A stretch of 64,000 nucleotides of DNA, from positions 34,434-98,433 of the forward strand of contig JALRIN010000007.1 in NCBI GenBank assembly GCA_023255415.1, read 5' to 3'. The notes beneath the pieces were generated by a model. That model was not told where the DNA came from, searched no databases, and saw only the letters and a program-made list of their open reading frames with translations. The DNA is from Cypionkella sp. (lineage in GTDB: Bacteria > Pseudomonadota > Alphaproteobacteria > Rhodobacterales > Rhodobacteraceae). Numbering within the stretch: the first letter of the stretch is position 1; each line of letters opens with the position of its first letter. The position numbers and the translations under genes are program-made. This document shows positions 33,866 to 43,080 of the stretch, in pieces.

Positions 33866-35308
33866 ATGCAGGTGTCAGGCGCGGTGCGCGGTCGGGTTTT
33901 GTCGGTGGCCTCAGAATGTGTGCCGCTGATCAAGACCGGCGGGCTTGCAGATGTGGTGGGGGCTTTGCCTGCTGCCTTGGCGGCTGTTGGTTGGGAGATG
34001 CGGGTTTTACTGCCTGCTTACAGGGCTTTGCGCGGCTATCTTGATGCGATGGATGAAGTGCTTGCTGATCCTGATCTTTTCGGTGGCCCTGCGCGGGTGA
34101 TGGCAGGGCAGATCGCGGGCCTGTCGGTTTTGCTGCTGGACGCCCCGCATCTTTATGATCGCGACGGCGGGCCCTATGCCGGGCCCGCGGGCGATTGGCC
34201 TGACAATGCCCAGCGCTTTGCTGCCCTGTCATGGATTGCCGCACGGCTTGCGCGCGAAGGGGTGCAAGGCTGGCAGCCCGATGTTTTGCATGCGCATGAT
34301 TGGCAAGCGGGGCTGGCGCCGGCCTATCTGCGCTATGGCGGCACGGCTTCAGTGGCTTCGGTGATGACGATTCACAATATGGCGTTTCAGGGATGGGCGC
34401 CTGCGCATCTGCTGGCGGCCTTGCGGCTGCCGCCCGACCAATATCACCCCGCTGCCTTGGAATATTACGGTGGGCTGTCAAGCCTGAAGGCGGGGTTGGT
34501 CACTGCAGGCGCGGTCACCACGGTTTCGCCCAACTATGCCCGCGAATTGGTGCGGCCGGAATTTGGTCTGGGGCTGGAGGGCGTGATTGCCGCGCGTGCG
34601 GCTTCGGTCTTTGGCGTGCTGAACGGCATTGATACCGAAGTTTGGTCGCCAGAGCGCGAGGTCATGCCCTATTCTGCCAAAAAGATGCAGGCCAAAGCCG
34701 CGCATCGCGCCGCCCTTTGTGCCGAATTTGGCCTCCAGGTTCCCGGCCCCTTGGCGATTTTGGTCAGCCGGTTGACCGATCAAAAGGGCATTGATCTGCT
34801 TGAATCCGTGGTGCCCGATTTTGTTGCAGCGGGCGGCGGTCTGGCGGTGTTGGGGTCTGGCGATCCGGCGTTGCAGGCGGCGCTTTTGGCGCTTGCCCAG
34901 CGCTTTGCGGGGCGGGTTTCGGTGAAAATCGGCTATGATGAAGACCTAAGCCACCGCATGTTTGCCGGTGGCGACGCGGTGCTGGTGCCAAGCCGCTTTG
35001 AGCCCTGTGGGCTGACGCAGATCTACGGGCTGGCTTATGGCACGGTGCCGGTGGTCTCGGCGGTGGGGGGGCTGGCCGATACGGTGATTGATGCAAGCCC
35101 AGCGGCGATCTCGGCCAAGGTGGCGACGGGGATTGTGTTTCATCCGGTGGATGCTTTGGCCTTTGGCCAAGCCCTGCGACGGCTGATTGCGCTTTATGCC
35201 GATAAAAAGCTGTTTGCGCGGGTGCAGAAAAATGCGATGGCGCAAGAGGTGGGTTGGGCGGCCTCTGCTGCGCGATATGCTGATATTTATCAAGGGCTTG
35301 TGGAGTGA
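33866..35308 (+). CDS. glgA: Glycogen synthase (ADP-glucose, GT5)
   Basis: Elongates alpha-1,4 glucan using ADP-glucose. 480 aa from ATG 33866, which has AAGGAGGA upstream; the open frame extends 17 codons earlier into glgC and is not used. The ADP-glucose binding KTGGLADVVGALP is at residues 19-31, and the C-terminal lobe carries the retaining-GT signature around VPSRFEPCGLTQIYGLAYG. Its stop overlaps the glgX GTG start (GTGA). Confidence 0.95.
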   Translation: MQVSGAVRGRVLSVASECVPLIKTGGLADVVGALPAALAAVGWEMRVLLPAYRALRGYLDAMDEVLADPDLFGGPARVMAGQIAGLSVLLLDAPHLYDRDGGPYAGPAGDWPDNAQRFAALSWIAARLAREGVQGWQPDVLHAHDWQAGLAPAYLRYGGTASVASVMTIHNMAFQGWAPAHLLAALRLPPDQYHPAALEYYGGLSSLKAGLVTAGAVTTVSPNYARELVRPEFGLGLEGVIAARAASVFGVLNGIDTEVWSPEREVMPYSAKKMQAKAAHRAALCAEFGLQVPGPLAILVSRLTDQKGIDLLESVVPDFVAAGGGLAVLGSGDPALQAALLALAQRFAGRVSVKIGYDEDLSHRMFAGGDAVLVPSRFEPCGLTQIYGLAYGTVPVVSAVGGLADTVIDASPAAISAKVATGIVFHPVDALAFGQALRRLIALYADKKLFARVQKNAMAQEVGWAASAARYADIYQGLVE

Positions 35309-37389
35309 GCTATCCGCTTGGCACGGTTTCGGCGGGGCGGGCTTGGCCGATGGGGGCTAGCCTGACCGATGATGGCGTGAACTTTGCGGTGTTTTCCGCC
35401 CATGCCAGCGGTATCGAGCTGTGTCTTTATTCCGACGACGGGCGGCGCGAGGTGGCACGGCTGCCGCTGATTGCGCGAGAAGGCGACATTTGGCACATTC
35501 ACGTCAGCGGCCTGCAGGCGGGCCAGCTTTACGGCTATCGCGCCAGCGGCGCCTATCAGCCCGATCAGGGCCTGCGCTTTAACGCCCATAAGCTGCTGCT
35601 TGACCCCTATGCGCGTGGGCTGGCGGGTCGGATGCGCTGGTCGGATGCGGTGATGGGCTATAAGGTCGGCTCGGGCCGTGCTGATCAAAGCTTTGACAGT
35701 CGGGACAGTGCCTTTGCGGTGCCAAAATCGGTGGTGGTCGACCCCAGCTTTGCCTGGGGCCGGGATGCTCGCCCGCAGGTGCCTATGGCCGAAACCGTGA
35801 TATACGAAGCTCATGTCAAAGCCCTGACCAAGCAGCATCCCGATATTCCGCCATCATTGCGCGGCACCTATGCGGGCCTTGCTCATCCGGTGATGATCGA
35901 ACATTACCGCCGCCTTGGTGTGACCACGATCGAGCTTTTGCCGGTGCAGGCCTTTGTGGACGAGCGGTTTTTGGTGGCCAAGGGGCTGTCTAACCACTGG
36001 GGCTATAACACCATCGGCTTTTTCGCGCCCGAACCGCGCTACGGCGGCGCCAACCCGCTGCGCGAGATGCAGGCCATGGTCAAGGCGCTGCATGCAGCAG
36101 GCCTCGAGGTGGTGATGGATGTGGTCTATAACCACAGCGGCGAGGGCGACGAATGGGGCCCGACGCTGAGTTTTCGCGGGCTCGACAACCAAAGCTATTA
36201 CCGTCTGGCCGAAGGCGGGCGGCGCTATGTCAATGACACGGGCACCGGCAACACGCTGGATCTGACCCAGCCTGCGGTGTTGCGCCTGGTGATGGACAGC
36301 CTGCGCTATTGGGTGGAACAGGTGCATATCGACGGCTTTCGCTTTGATCTGGCCACGGTGCTGGGGCGCGAGCAGAGCGGCTTTGACCCGCAGGGCGGCT
36401 TTTTTGATGCGCTGCGTCAAGACCCGGTGCTGGCGGGCGTCAAGCTGATCGCAGAGCCTTGGGACATCGGGCCGGGCGGCTATCAGCTGGGCCGCTATCC
36501 GCAGCCCTTTGCTGAATGGAACGACCGGTATCGTGACGGGGTGCGGCGGTTTTGGCGCGGCGATGCGGGGCTTGCACCGGAACTGTCGCGCAGGCTTTTG
36601 GGCTCGGCCGATGTCTTTGACCATGACCGCCGCGCCGCCACCGCTTCGGTGAATTTCATCACCTCGCATGATGGCTTTACCCTGCACGATCTGGTGTCTT
36701 ATTCGGTCAAGCGCAATCTGGCCAATGGCGAGGACAACCGCGACGGCCATTCCGACAATCATTCCGACAATATGGGCGAAGAGGGCCCAACGCAGGACCC
36801 AAGCATTCTGGCCGCACGCGATCTGCGCAAGCGCAACATGCTGGCGACGCTGTTTCTTAGTCAAGGCACGCCGATGCTGTTGGCGGGCGACGAGTTGGGC
36901 CATAGCCAGGCCGGCAACAACAATGCCTATGCGCAAGACAATCCGCTGACATGGATCACTTGGCCGGGGGACGCGGCTTTGACGCGCTTTGTCGCAAGGC
37001 TGACCGCGCTGCGGCGCAAGCATCCGGTGTTACGCCAAGCGCGGTTTCTGCACGGCCATGCCCGCGCTGATGGTCTGGCCGAGGTGATCTGGCGGCGCGC
37101 CGACGGCACCTTGCCTGCGGGCGAGTTTTGGCATGATCCGGCGTTTCGCTGTCTGGGCCTTGAAGTGCGGATGGCGGCTGCAGGCCCCGAGGCCGACGAT
37201 ACGCTTTATCTGGTGTTTAATTCCGGCGGTGCGGTCGATTTGACCCTGCCCGAAACCGCGCCCGCCTGGCGGCTGGAGCTGAGCAGCGCCGATCCCGAGG
37301 CCGCAGTTTCAGGCCCGTTGACCCGCCTTACCATGCCTGCCCACAGTGTCTTTGTCTTTGCGCCCTGTCCGATCGGAGAAACCTTATGA
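35305..37389 (+). CDS. glgX: Glycogen debranching enzyme GlgX (GH13, isoamylase type)
   Basis: Hydrolyses alpha-1,6 linkages of phosphorylase-trimmed glycogen. 694 aa, GTG start inside the glgA stop. CBM48 at the N terminus (DDGVNFAVFSAHASGIELCL), then the GH13 barrel: DVVYNHSGEGDEWGP, catalytic Asp in HIDGFRFDLATVLGRE, Glu in KLIAEPWDIGPGGYQLG, and NFITSHDGFTLHDLVSY. Overlaps pgm by four bases (ATGA). Confidence 0.95.
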   Translation: MSYPLGTVSAGRAWPMGASLTDDGVNFAVFSAHASGIELCLYSDDGRREVARLPLIAREGDIWHIHVSGLQAGQLYGYRASGAYQPDQGLRFNAHKLLLDPYARGLAGRMRWSDAVMGYKVGSGRADQSFDSRDSAFAVPKSVVVDPSFAWGRDARPQVPMAETVIYEAHVKALTKQHPDIPPSLRGTYAGLAHPVMIEHYRRLGVTTIELLPVQAFVDERFLVAKGLSNHWGYNTIGFFAPEPRYGGANPLREMQAMVKALHAAGLEVVMDVVYNHSGEGDEWGPTLSFRGLDNQSYYRLAEGGRRYVNDTGTGNTLDLTQPAVLRLVMDSLRYWVEQVHIDGFRFDLATVLGREQSGFDPQGGFFDALRQDPVLAGVKLIAEPWDIGPGGYQLGRYPQPFAEWNDRYRDGVRRFWRGDAGLAPELSRRLLGSADVFDHDRRAATASVNFITSHDGFTLHDLVSYSVKRNLANGEDNRDGHSDNHSDNMGEEGPTQDPSILAARDLRKRNMLATLFLSQGTPMLLAGDELGHSQAGNNNAYAQDNPLTWITWPGDAALTRFVARLTALRRKHPVLRQARFLHGHARADGLAEVIWRRADGTLPAGEFWHDPAFRCLGLEVRMAAAGPEADDTLYLVFNSGGAVDLTLPETAPAWRLELSSADPEAAVSGPLTRLTMPAHSVFVFAPCPIGETL

Positions 37390-39014
37390 GCCATCAAACC
37401 ATCGCCACAAAGCCCATCGCAGGGCAAAAGCCCGGAACTTCGGGCTTGCGCAAAAAGACGCGGGTGTTCATGGGGCCGCATTACCTTGAGAATTTCGTGC
37501 AGGCGATTTTCGATGTGGTGGGGGCTGCGGGCAAATGCTTTGTCTTGGGCGGTGATGGCCGGTTTTTCAACGCCGAGGCCGCACAGGTGATCTTGCGGAT
37601 GGCGGCGGCGAATGGTGCTGCAAGGGTGATTGTGGGGCAGGGGGCGGTGCTGTCGACCCCTGCGGCCAGCCATCTGATCCGGCTTAATCAGACCGATGGC
37701 GGCATCATTATGTCGGCCAGCCACAACCCCGGCGGCTTGGATGAAGACTTTGGCGTCAAGTTCAACATGTCAAACGGCGGCCCCGCGCCCGAGGCTGTGA
37801 CCGAGGCCATGTACAAACGTACGACGGAAATCGAGGCCTATCAGATCTGGCAGGGCCAAGACCTGGATCTGGGCAGGCTGGGGCGGCAGCATCTGGGTGC
37901 GATGATCGTGGATGTGGTCGATCCTGTCGCCGATTATGCGGCGCTGATGGAAAGCCTTTTCGATTTCAAAGCGATAGCTGAAATGTTCGCGGGCGGCTTT
38001 GCGATGCGGATGGACAGTATGTCAGCGGTCACCGGCCCCTATGCTGTCGAGATTTTGCAAAACCGTCTGGGTGCGGCCGCAGGCACGGTGATCAACGCGC
38101 AAGCCTTGCCAGATTTTGGCGGGCTGCATCCAGACCCCAATCCGACCTGGGCCAAGGCGCTGATGGACGAGATGTTCAGCCCTGACGCCCCCGATTTTGG
38201 CGCTGCCAGCGATGGCGACGGTGACCGCAATATGGTGGTTGGGCGCGGCATCTATGTCTCGCCCTCTGATAGCCTTGCGGTGCTGGCGGCGAATGCGCAT
38301 CTGGCCCCTGCCTATGCGAGCGGCATTGCGGGGGTGGCGCGTTCGATGCCGACCTCGGCTGCGGCGGATCGGGTGGCGCGGGCCTTGGGGGTGGAAAGTT
38401 TCGAGACGCCTACGGGCTGGAAATTCTTTGGCAATCTGCTCGATGCCGGCCGCGTGACGATCTGCGGCGAGGAAAGCTTTGGCACAGGGTCGGACCATGT
38501 GCGTGAAAAAGACGGGCTTTGGGCGGTGCTGTTGTGGCTGAACATTCTTGCGGTGCGCAAGCAATCGGTGGCGCAGATATTGGCCGAGCATTGGGCGACA
38601 TACGGCCGCAACTATTACAGCCGCCACGATTTCGAGGCGATTGCCAGCGATAAGGCCGATGCGATGATGGCAGCGCTGCGCCAATCTTTGCCCAGCCTGA
38701 TCGGGCATCAGATCGAAGGCATGCAGATCGCAGCAGCCGATGATTTTGCCTATACCGATCCGGTCGATGGCTCGATCAGTCGCGCCCAAGGCGTGCGAAT
38801 TGTCTTTGCCGATGACAGCCGGATCGTGCTGCGGCTGTCGGGCACCGGCACCCAAGGCGCGACCCTGCGGCTTTATCTGGAACGCTATGTCGCGGGGCCA
38901 CAGGGGCTTGACCTTGAGCCGCAGCAAGCCTTGGCGGCGATCATTCGGGCTGCCCATGCGCTTGCGGGCATCGAAAGCTTTACCGGACGCCAAGCGCCAG
39001 ATGTGATCACCTGA
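37386..39014 (+). CDS. pgm: Phosphoglucomutase, alpha-D-glucose specific
   Basis: Interconverts glucose-1-phosphate and glucose-6-phosphate, joining glycogen turnover to the zwf/pgi genes at 53-57 kb. 542 aa. Phosphoserine loop GGIIMSASHNPGG, metal loop DGDGDRNMVVG, sugar loop CGEESFGTGSDHVREKDG, and C-terminal RLSGTGTQGATLR phosphate site are intact. Last gene of the glg operon, coupled to glgX by ATGA; 108 bases separate it from the methyltransferase gene that follows. Confidence 0.96.
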   Translation: MSHQTIATKPIAGQKPGTSGLRKKTRVFMGPHYLENFVQAIFDVVGAAGKCFVLGGDGRFFNAEAAQVILRMAAANGAARVIVGQGAVLSTPAASHLIRLNQTDGGIIMSASHNPGGLDEDFGVKFNMSNGGPAPEAVTEAMYKRTTEIEAYQIWQGQDLDLGRLGRQHLGAMIVDVVDPVADYAALMESLFDFKAIAEMFAGGFAMRMDSMSAVTGPYAVEILQNRLGAAAGTVINAQALPDFGGLHPDPNPTWAKALMDEMFSPDAPDFGAASDGDGDRNMVVGRGIYVSPSDSLAVLAANAHLAPAYASGIAGVARSMPTSAAADRVARALGVESFETPTGWKFFGNLLDAGRVTICGEESFGTGSDHVREKDGLWAVLLWLNILAVRKQSVAQILAEHWATYGRNYYSRHDFEAIASDKADAMMAALRQSLPSLIGHQIEGMQIAAADDFAYTDPVDGSISRAQGVRIVFADDSRIVLRLSGTGTQGATLRLYLERYVAGPQGLDLEPQQALAAIIRAAHALAGIESFTGRQAPDVIT

Positions 39015-39122
39015 GGCCTTGGCGCGAATAGACCTTCAGGCGTCGGCTTTTGCGCTGACTTCACGCGCGGTCTGTCGCCTTCTGATCCAAAGCGTCGCGG
39101 GGGCGCCAAAGGGGGGCAGGCG

Positions 39123-40652
39123 ATGAGTGAGGCAAAACGGTCAGGGCGGCAGGCGCGGCAAATTGAGCGGGCGAAAAAGGGCGGCGGCATGGGTCGTCCC
39201 TATATCGTCCGCAATATTCCGACCTATGATATTTTGGCCGAAGACAGCCTGCAAAAGGTGGAACGTGCCGCCGATCGCATTCTGGCCGAGACCGGCATCG
39301 AGTTTCGCGACGACCCCGAAACCTTGTCGCTTTGGCGTGCGGCGGGGGCCAAGGTTGACGGTGTGTTGGTCAAGTTTGAACCTGGCATGCTGCGCGAGCT
39401 GCTGAAAACCGCACCCGCCGAATTTACCCAGCACGCGCGCAATCCGGCCAATTCGGTGCGCATCGGCGGCAAGAATGTGGTCTTTGCGCCGTCTTATGGC
39501 AGCCCCTTCGTGATGGATCTGGATCGGGGCCGCCGCTTTGGCACGCTGGAAGATTTCCGCAATTTCATCATGTTGGCGCAATCGAGCCCGAACTTTCATC
39601 ATTCGGGCGGCACGATCTGCGAGCCCACCGATATTGCGGTGAACAAGCGACATCTTGATATGGTGCTGGCGCATATGGAGCTGTCGGATCGCTGCTATAT
39701 GGGGTCTGTCACCCATCAAAGCCGGGCCGAAGACAATATCGAGATGAGCCGGATTCTGTTTGGCGCCGATTTTGTTGACCAAAACTGCGTGATCCTTGGC
39801 AATGTGAACGTGAATTCGCCTTTGGTCTGGGATGGCACCATGACCACGGTGCTGCGCGCCTATGCGCGGGCCAATCAGGCGGCGGTGATCGTGCCCTTTA
39901 TCCTTGGCGGGGCGATGGGGCCGGTGACCAATGCCGGCGCCATTGCGCAATCGCTGGCCGAAACCATGGCGGGCTGCGCGCTGACCCAGCTTGAACGGCC
40001 TGGCGCACCGGTGATCTTTGGCAATTTTCTGTCCTCGATGAGCCTGCGCTCGGGCAGCCCCACCTTTGGCACGCCAGAACCCGCCATCGGCAGCATGGTG
40101 ATCGGGCAATTGGCGCGGCGGTTGAACCTGCCGCTGCGGTGTTCGGGCAATTTTACCACTTCGAAACTGCCCGATGCGCAGGCGATGATGGAGGGCACCA
40201 TGAGCATGCTGGCTGCGATCCATTGTGGGGCGAACTTTATTTTGCACTCGGCGGGCTTTCTGGATGGGCTGCTGAGCATGAGCTACGAGAAATTCATGCT
40301 GGACGCTGATCTGTGTGGCGCGCTGCACAGCTATCTGGACGGGGTCAAGATTGATGACGACCAACTTGCCGTCGATGCCTTTGCCGAGGTTGGGCCGGGC
40401 AATCATTTCTTTGGTTGCAGCCACACCATGGCGCATTACGAGACCGCGTTTTGGGATTCAGAACTGTCGGACAATGAACCCTTTGAGAAATGGGAGGCTG
40501 CTGGGTCAAGCGATTCTGCCAGCCGCGCCAATCTGGCCTGGAAACGCCGCTTGGCCGAGTTTGAGGCACCAGCGCTTGATCAGGGCCTGCGCGACGGTTT
40601 GCGCGACTTTGTCGAGGCCAAAAAGCGTGGCATGGCCGACGCCTGGTACTAG
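39123..40652 (+). CDS. MttB-superfamily trimethylamine methyltransferase-like protein (non-pyrrolysine)
   Basis: 509 aa member of the MttB/MtgB superfamily, corrinoid-dependent methyltransferases that demethylate quaternary amines such as glycine betaine, proline betaine or carnitine and load the methyl onto a corrinoid protein. The frame is uninterrupted, with no in-frame TAG, so it is the non-pyrrolysine branch and should not be called a trimethylamine enzyme without test. Visible family blocks: FHHSGGTICEPTDIAVNKRH, YMGSVTHQSRAEDNIEMS and GVPxFGTPEPAIG-like PTFGTPEPAIGSM. Its corrinoid partner is not adjacent, but a RACE-type activator lies at 61.4-63.5 kb. GGGGGGCAGG upstream of the ATG. 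Confidence 0.85.
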   Translation: MSEAKRSGRQARQIERAKKGGGMGRPYIVRNIPTYDILAEDSLQKVERAADRILAETGIEFRDDPETLSLWRAAGAKVDGVLVKFEPGMLRELLKTAPAEFTQHARNPANSVRIGGKNVVFAPSYGSPFVMDLDRGRRFGTLEDFRNFIMLAQSSPNFHHSGGTICEPTDIAVNKRHLDMVLAHMELSDRCYMGSVTHQSRAEDNIEMSRILFGADFVDQNCVILGNVNVNSPLVWDGTMTTVLRAYARANQAAVIVPFILGGAMGPVTNAGAIAQSLAETMAGCALTQLERPGAPVIFGNFLSSMSLRSGSPTFGTPEPAIGSMVIGQLARRLNLPLRCSGNFTTSKLPDAQAMMEGTMSMLAAIHCGANFILHSAGFLDGLLSMSYEKFMLDADLCGALHSYLDGVKIDDDQLAVDAFAEVGPGNHFFGCSHTMAHYETAFWDSELSDNEPFEKWEAAGSSDSASRANLAWKRRLAEFEAPALDQGLRDGLRDFVEAKKRGMADAWY

Positions 40653-40655
40653 CGC

Positions 40656-41114
40656 CTAGCTGCGCAAGCCGGTTTCTTTCAGCATGCCGCGCCGCTTGGC
40701 CTCGTAGTAATAGCCCTTGGCATACCACATCACGGCGGTTTTCTCGTTGCCATGCGATAACAGCCAAGCGCCCCTAAGATAGCGGCCCGCGTAGTGCAGG
40801 TTGGTTTCGGCGTCCAAAAGCCCCGCGTCCGGGCCGCGATAGCCCATCTGCTGCGCGGTTTGTGGCAAGATCTGCATCAGCCCGAAATAGGGCCCGTTGC
40901 GCGCAGCAGGGTTATAGCTCGATTCGCGCAAAACCACGCGGTGGAGCAGCGATTCAGGGATGTCATGGATGCGCGCCCATTTTCGGATCAGCGCATCCAT
41001 CTGTGGCGTCTTGCCGGCATATTTGGGCGCAGGGCTGTGCTGACGCGCCCCGCAGGCGGTCAGACTTAGGCTGGCAAGCCCAAGGCTTAGAAGGGCGCGG
41101 CGCGAAAGTGGCAT
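40656..41114 (-). CDS. Small lytic transglycosylase (SLT domain) lipoprotein
   Basis: Cleaves the glycan strand of peptidoglycan with formation of 1,6-anhydro-MurNAc. 152 aa from ATG 41114, with GGAG upstream; the longer open frame to 41306 is not needed. Lipoprotein signal with lipobox LTAC (Cys21). Catalytic Glu64 lies in VVLRESSYNPAARN, followed by GLMQILPQTAQQMGY, the standard SLT family 1 motifs. Anchored in the periplasm. Convergent with the methyltransferase gene, three bases between stops. Confidence 0.9.
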   Translation of the reverse strand: MPLSRRALLSLGLASLSLTACGARQHSPAPKYAGKTPQMDALIRKWARIHDIPESLLHRVVLRESSYNPAARNGPYFGLMQILPQTAQQMGYRGPDAGLLDAETNLHYAGRYLRGAWLLSHGNEKTAVMWYAKGYYYEAKRRGMLKETGLRS

Positions 41115-41258
41115 GGCAGGCTCCGATGTTTTCAAGGTGATAACTGCGGCGGGGGGCTTTGGGAAGAATATCGTGATGCCATGGGCGGGAAGCTGCGCCT
41201 TAGGTGCCGCTTTCCCCGCGCGCGAATGCTTGCTAGGCTGACGCGGGGGAGAGATTTG

Positions 41259-41924
41259 ATGGACCATGCGCACAGTCTGACCACGGCTTTGATTGTCGAC
41301 GATCATCCGCTGTTTTGCGATGCTTTGGCGATGACGCTTAAGGCGGTGGCGGGGCTAAGCCGGATCGAGACCGCCGATTGTCTGGAGGCCGCGCTGCACC
41401 GGCTTGACACCGCAGCTTTGCCCGATGTGGTGGTGCTGGATCTGAACCTGCCGGATGTCAACGGCTTGGATGGGTTGATACGCCTGCGGCAGGCCCTGCG
41501 CGAAGTGCCGGTTTTGGTGGTGTCTTCGCTGGCCGATAACCGGATGATTGCGGCCTGTTTGCAGGCTGGGGCTGCGGGCTTTGTGCCCAAGGCCGCGCGG
41601 CGCGAGGCGTTTCGCGCGGCCTTTGACGCGCTGCGTCGGGGCGAGCCCTATCTGCCCGAAGGCTATGTCGGTGCCGGTGCTGACACCCAGCAAGAGGCCG
41701 CGATCGCGCGTCTGGGTCTGTTGACCCGCCAGCAAACCCGCATCTTGCAACTGATCTGCGAGGGCAAGTTGAACAAGCAGATCGCCTTCGAGCTGACCAT
41801 CGCCGAAACCACGGTCAAGGCGCATGTCACCGCCATCATGCGCAAATTGGGCGTGCAAAGCCGCACCCAAGCGGTGTTGATTGCCGGAGAGGCCAGCTTT
41901 AGCAACCTCTTGCCCGAAGGATAG
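41259..41924 (+). CDS. LuxR/FixJ-type response regulator
   Basis: 221 aa two-domain response regulator. Receiver domain residues 8-125 with acidic pocket Asp14/Asp15, phosphoacceptor Asp61 in VVVLDLNLPDVNG and conserved Lys in FVPKAARR. A LuxR-type HTH follows at about 155-212 (LTRQQTRILQLICEGKLNKQIA, then ETTVKAHVTAIMRKLGV). ATG 41259 chosen for GGGGGAGA upstream and clean domain start. It precedes a FIST protein and a hybrid kinase, forming a complete sensory module with them; it is the likely transcriptional output. Resembles AgmR/ErbR- and FlhR-like regulators in general form. Confidence 0.88.
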   Translation: MDHAHSLTTALIVDDHPLFCDALAMTLKAVAGLSRIETADCLEAALHRLDTAALPDVVVLDLNLPDVNGLDGLIRLRQALREVPVLVVSSLADNRMIAACLQAGAAGFVPKAARREAFRAAFDALRRGEPYLPEGYVGAGADTQQEAAIARLGLLTRQQTRILQLICEGKLNKQIAFELTIAETTVKAHVTAIMRKLGVQSRTQAVLIAGEASFSNLLPEG

Positions 41925-41931
41925 GCGCAAG

Positions 41932-43080
41932 ATGGGCCTGCCGCTTCCTGGCTTTGCCGCGCTTCCGACCGCGCATGTTGCGGCAACAGCCCCCAATGCC
42001 GCGCAGGCTTTGGCGCAGGCCTTGGGGGCAGGGCCCTTTGCGCAGGTGGTGCTGTTCATCTCGCCCACGGCCGATTTGGCGGCCCTGAGCCTTGGGCTTG
42101 CGGCGGAATTTGGCGATTGTCCGGTGATTGGCTGCACCACTGCGGGCGAGATTTCGGCGCAGGGCTATACCGAAGGCGAGATCGTCGCCGTGGGCTTTCC
42201 GGCCGATCTCTTTGCCTGTCAGACCCTTCTGATCGAAGATCTGGACCATATCGACAGCGAGGCCCTGATCGGCCAGATGATCCGCTCTCGCGCAGGGCTA
42301 GAGCGCGCCCAGCCTTCTTGGCGCCATGAATTTGCTTTTCTGATGGTAGACGGGCTGTCGCTGCGCGAAGACGAGTTGACCGCAGCGCTGGCCCCCGGTC
42401 TGGGGCCGGTGCCGCTGTTTGGCGGTTCGGCGGCTGATGGGCAGGCCTTTGGCAAAAGCTTTGTGCTGCATGCAGGGCAGTTTTTGCGCCATGCGGCGGT
42501 CTTGCTGCTGCTGCGCACGCGCTGTCCTGTACAGGTGTTCAACTTGGATCATCTGGTGCCCACCGCCCAGCGTATGGTGGTGACCCAAGCTGATCCCGCG
42601 CGCCGCTTGGTGCGCCAGATCAACGCTGAACCTGCGGCGCTGGAATATGCGCGGTTGCTGGGCAAAGACCCCGCACAGCTGACCCGCTTTACCTTTGCCG
42701 CCCATCCGGTGGTGGTGCGCATTGGCGGGCGCCATCATGTGCGCGCCATCCAGCGGGTGGATGAAAACGGTGATCTGGTGTTCTTTTCGGCCATCGACGA
42801 GGGGCTGGTGCTGACCTTGGCTGAACCGCAAGATATGGCGACACATCTGCAAAACGCGCTGGGAGGGCTTTGCGCCAAGACAGCGCCCTTGGCGATTTTG
42901 GCCTGCGATTGTATCCTGCGCCGGATGGAGGCGTCCGAGAAGCAAAGCTATGGCGCGGTGTCGCAGGTTTTGCGAGCGCATCGGGTGACAGGATTTTCTA
43001 CCTATGGCGAGCAGTGGAATTCGATGCATGTCAATCAAACCATGACCGGGGTGGCGATATATCCGCCAGACCCCGCATGA
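41932..43080 (+). CDS. FIST-domain sensor protein (NosP-like)
   Basis: 382 aa. FIST_N (about residues 30-220) and FIST_C (about 225-370) are both present: VIGCTTAGEISAQGYTEGEI, FLMVDGLSLREDEL, PLFGGSAADG and the terminal GFSTYGEQWNSMHVNQTMTG hallmark. FIST proteins bind small ligands; in Pseudomonas aeruginosa the FIST protein NosP binds heme and nitric oxide and inhibits the kinase encoded beside it. ATG 41932 starts seven bases after the regulator stop with AAGGA upstream, and the stop overlaps the kinase start (ATGA). Heme binding here is an inference from gene context only. Confidence 0.88.
   Translation: MGLPLPGFAALPTAHVAATAPNAAQALAQALGAGPFAQVVLFISPTADLAALSLGLAAEFGDCPVIGCTTAGEISAQGYTEGEIVAVGFPADLFACQTLLIEDLDHIDSEALIGQMIRSRAGLERAQPSWRHEFAFLMVDGLSLREDELTAALAPGLGPVPLFGGSAADGQAFGKSFVLHAGQFLRHAAVLLLLRTRCPVQVFNLDHLVPTAQRMVVTQADPARRLVRQINAEPAALEYARLLGKDPAQLTRFTFAAHPVVVRIGGRHHVRAIQRVDENGDLVFFSAIDEGLVLTLAEPQDMATHLQNALGGLCAKTAPLAILACDCILRRMEASEKQSYGAVSQVLRAHRVTGFSTYGEQWNSMHVNQTMTGVAIYPPDPA

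Noticed and set aside
41181..41258. N-terminal extension of the response regulator
   Set aside because: The extra 26 codons have no ribosome site and no family similarity; ATG 41259 has a strong GGGGGAGA site.
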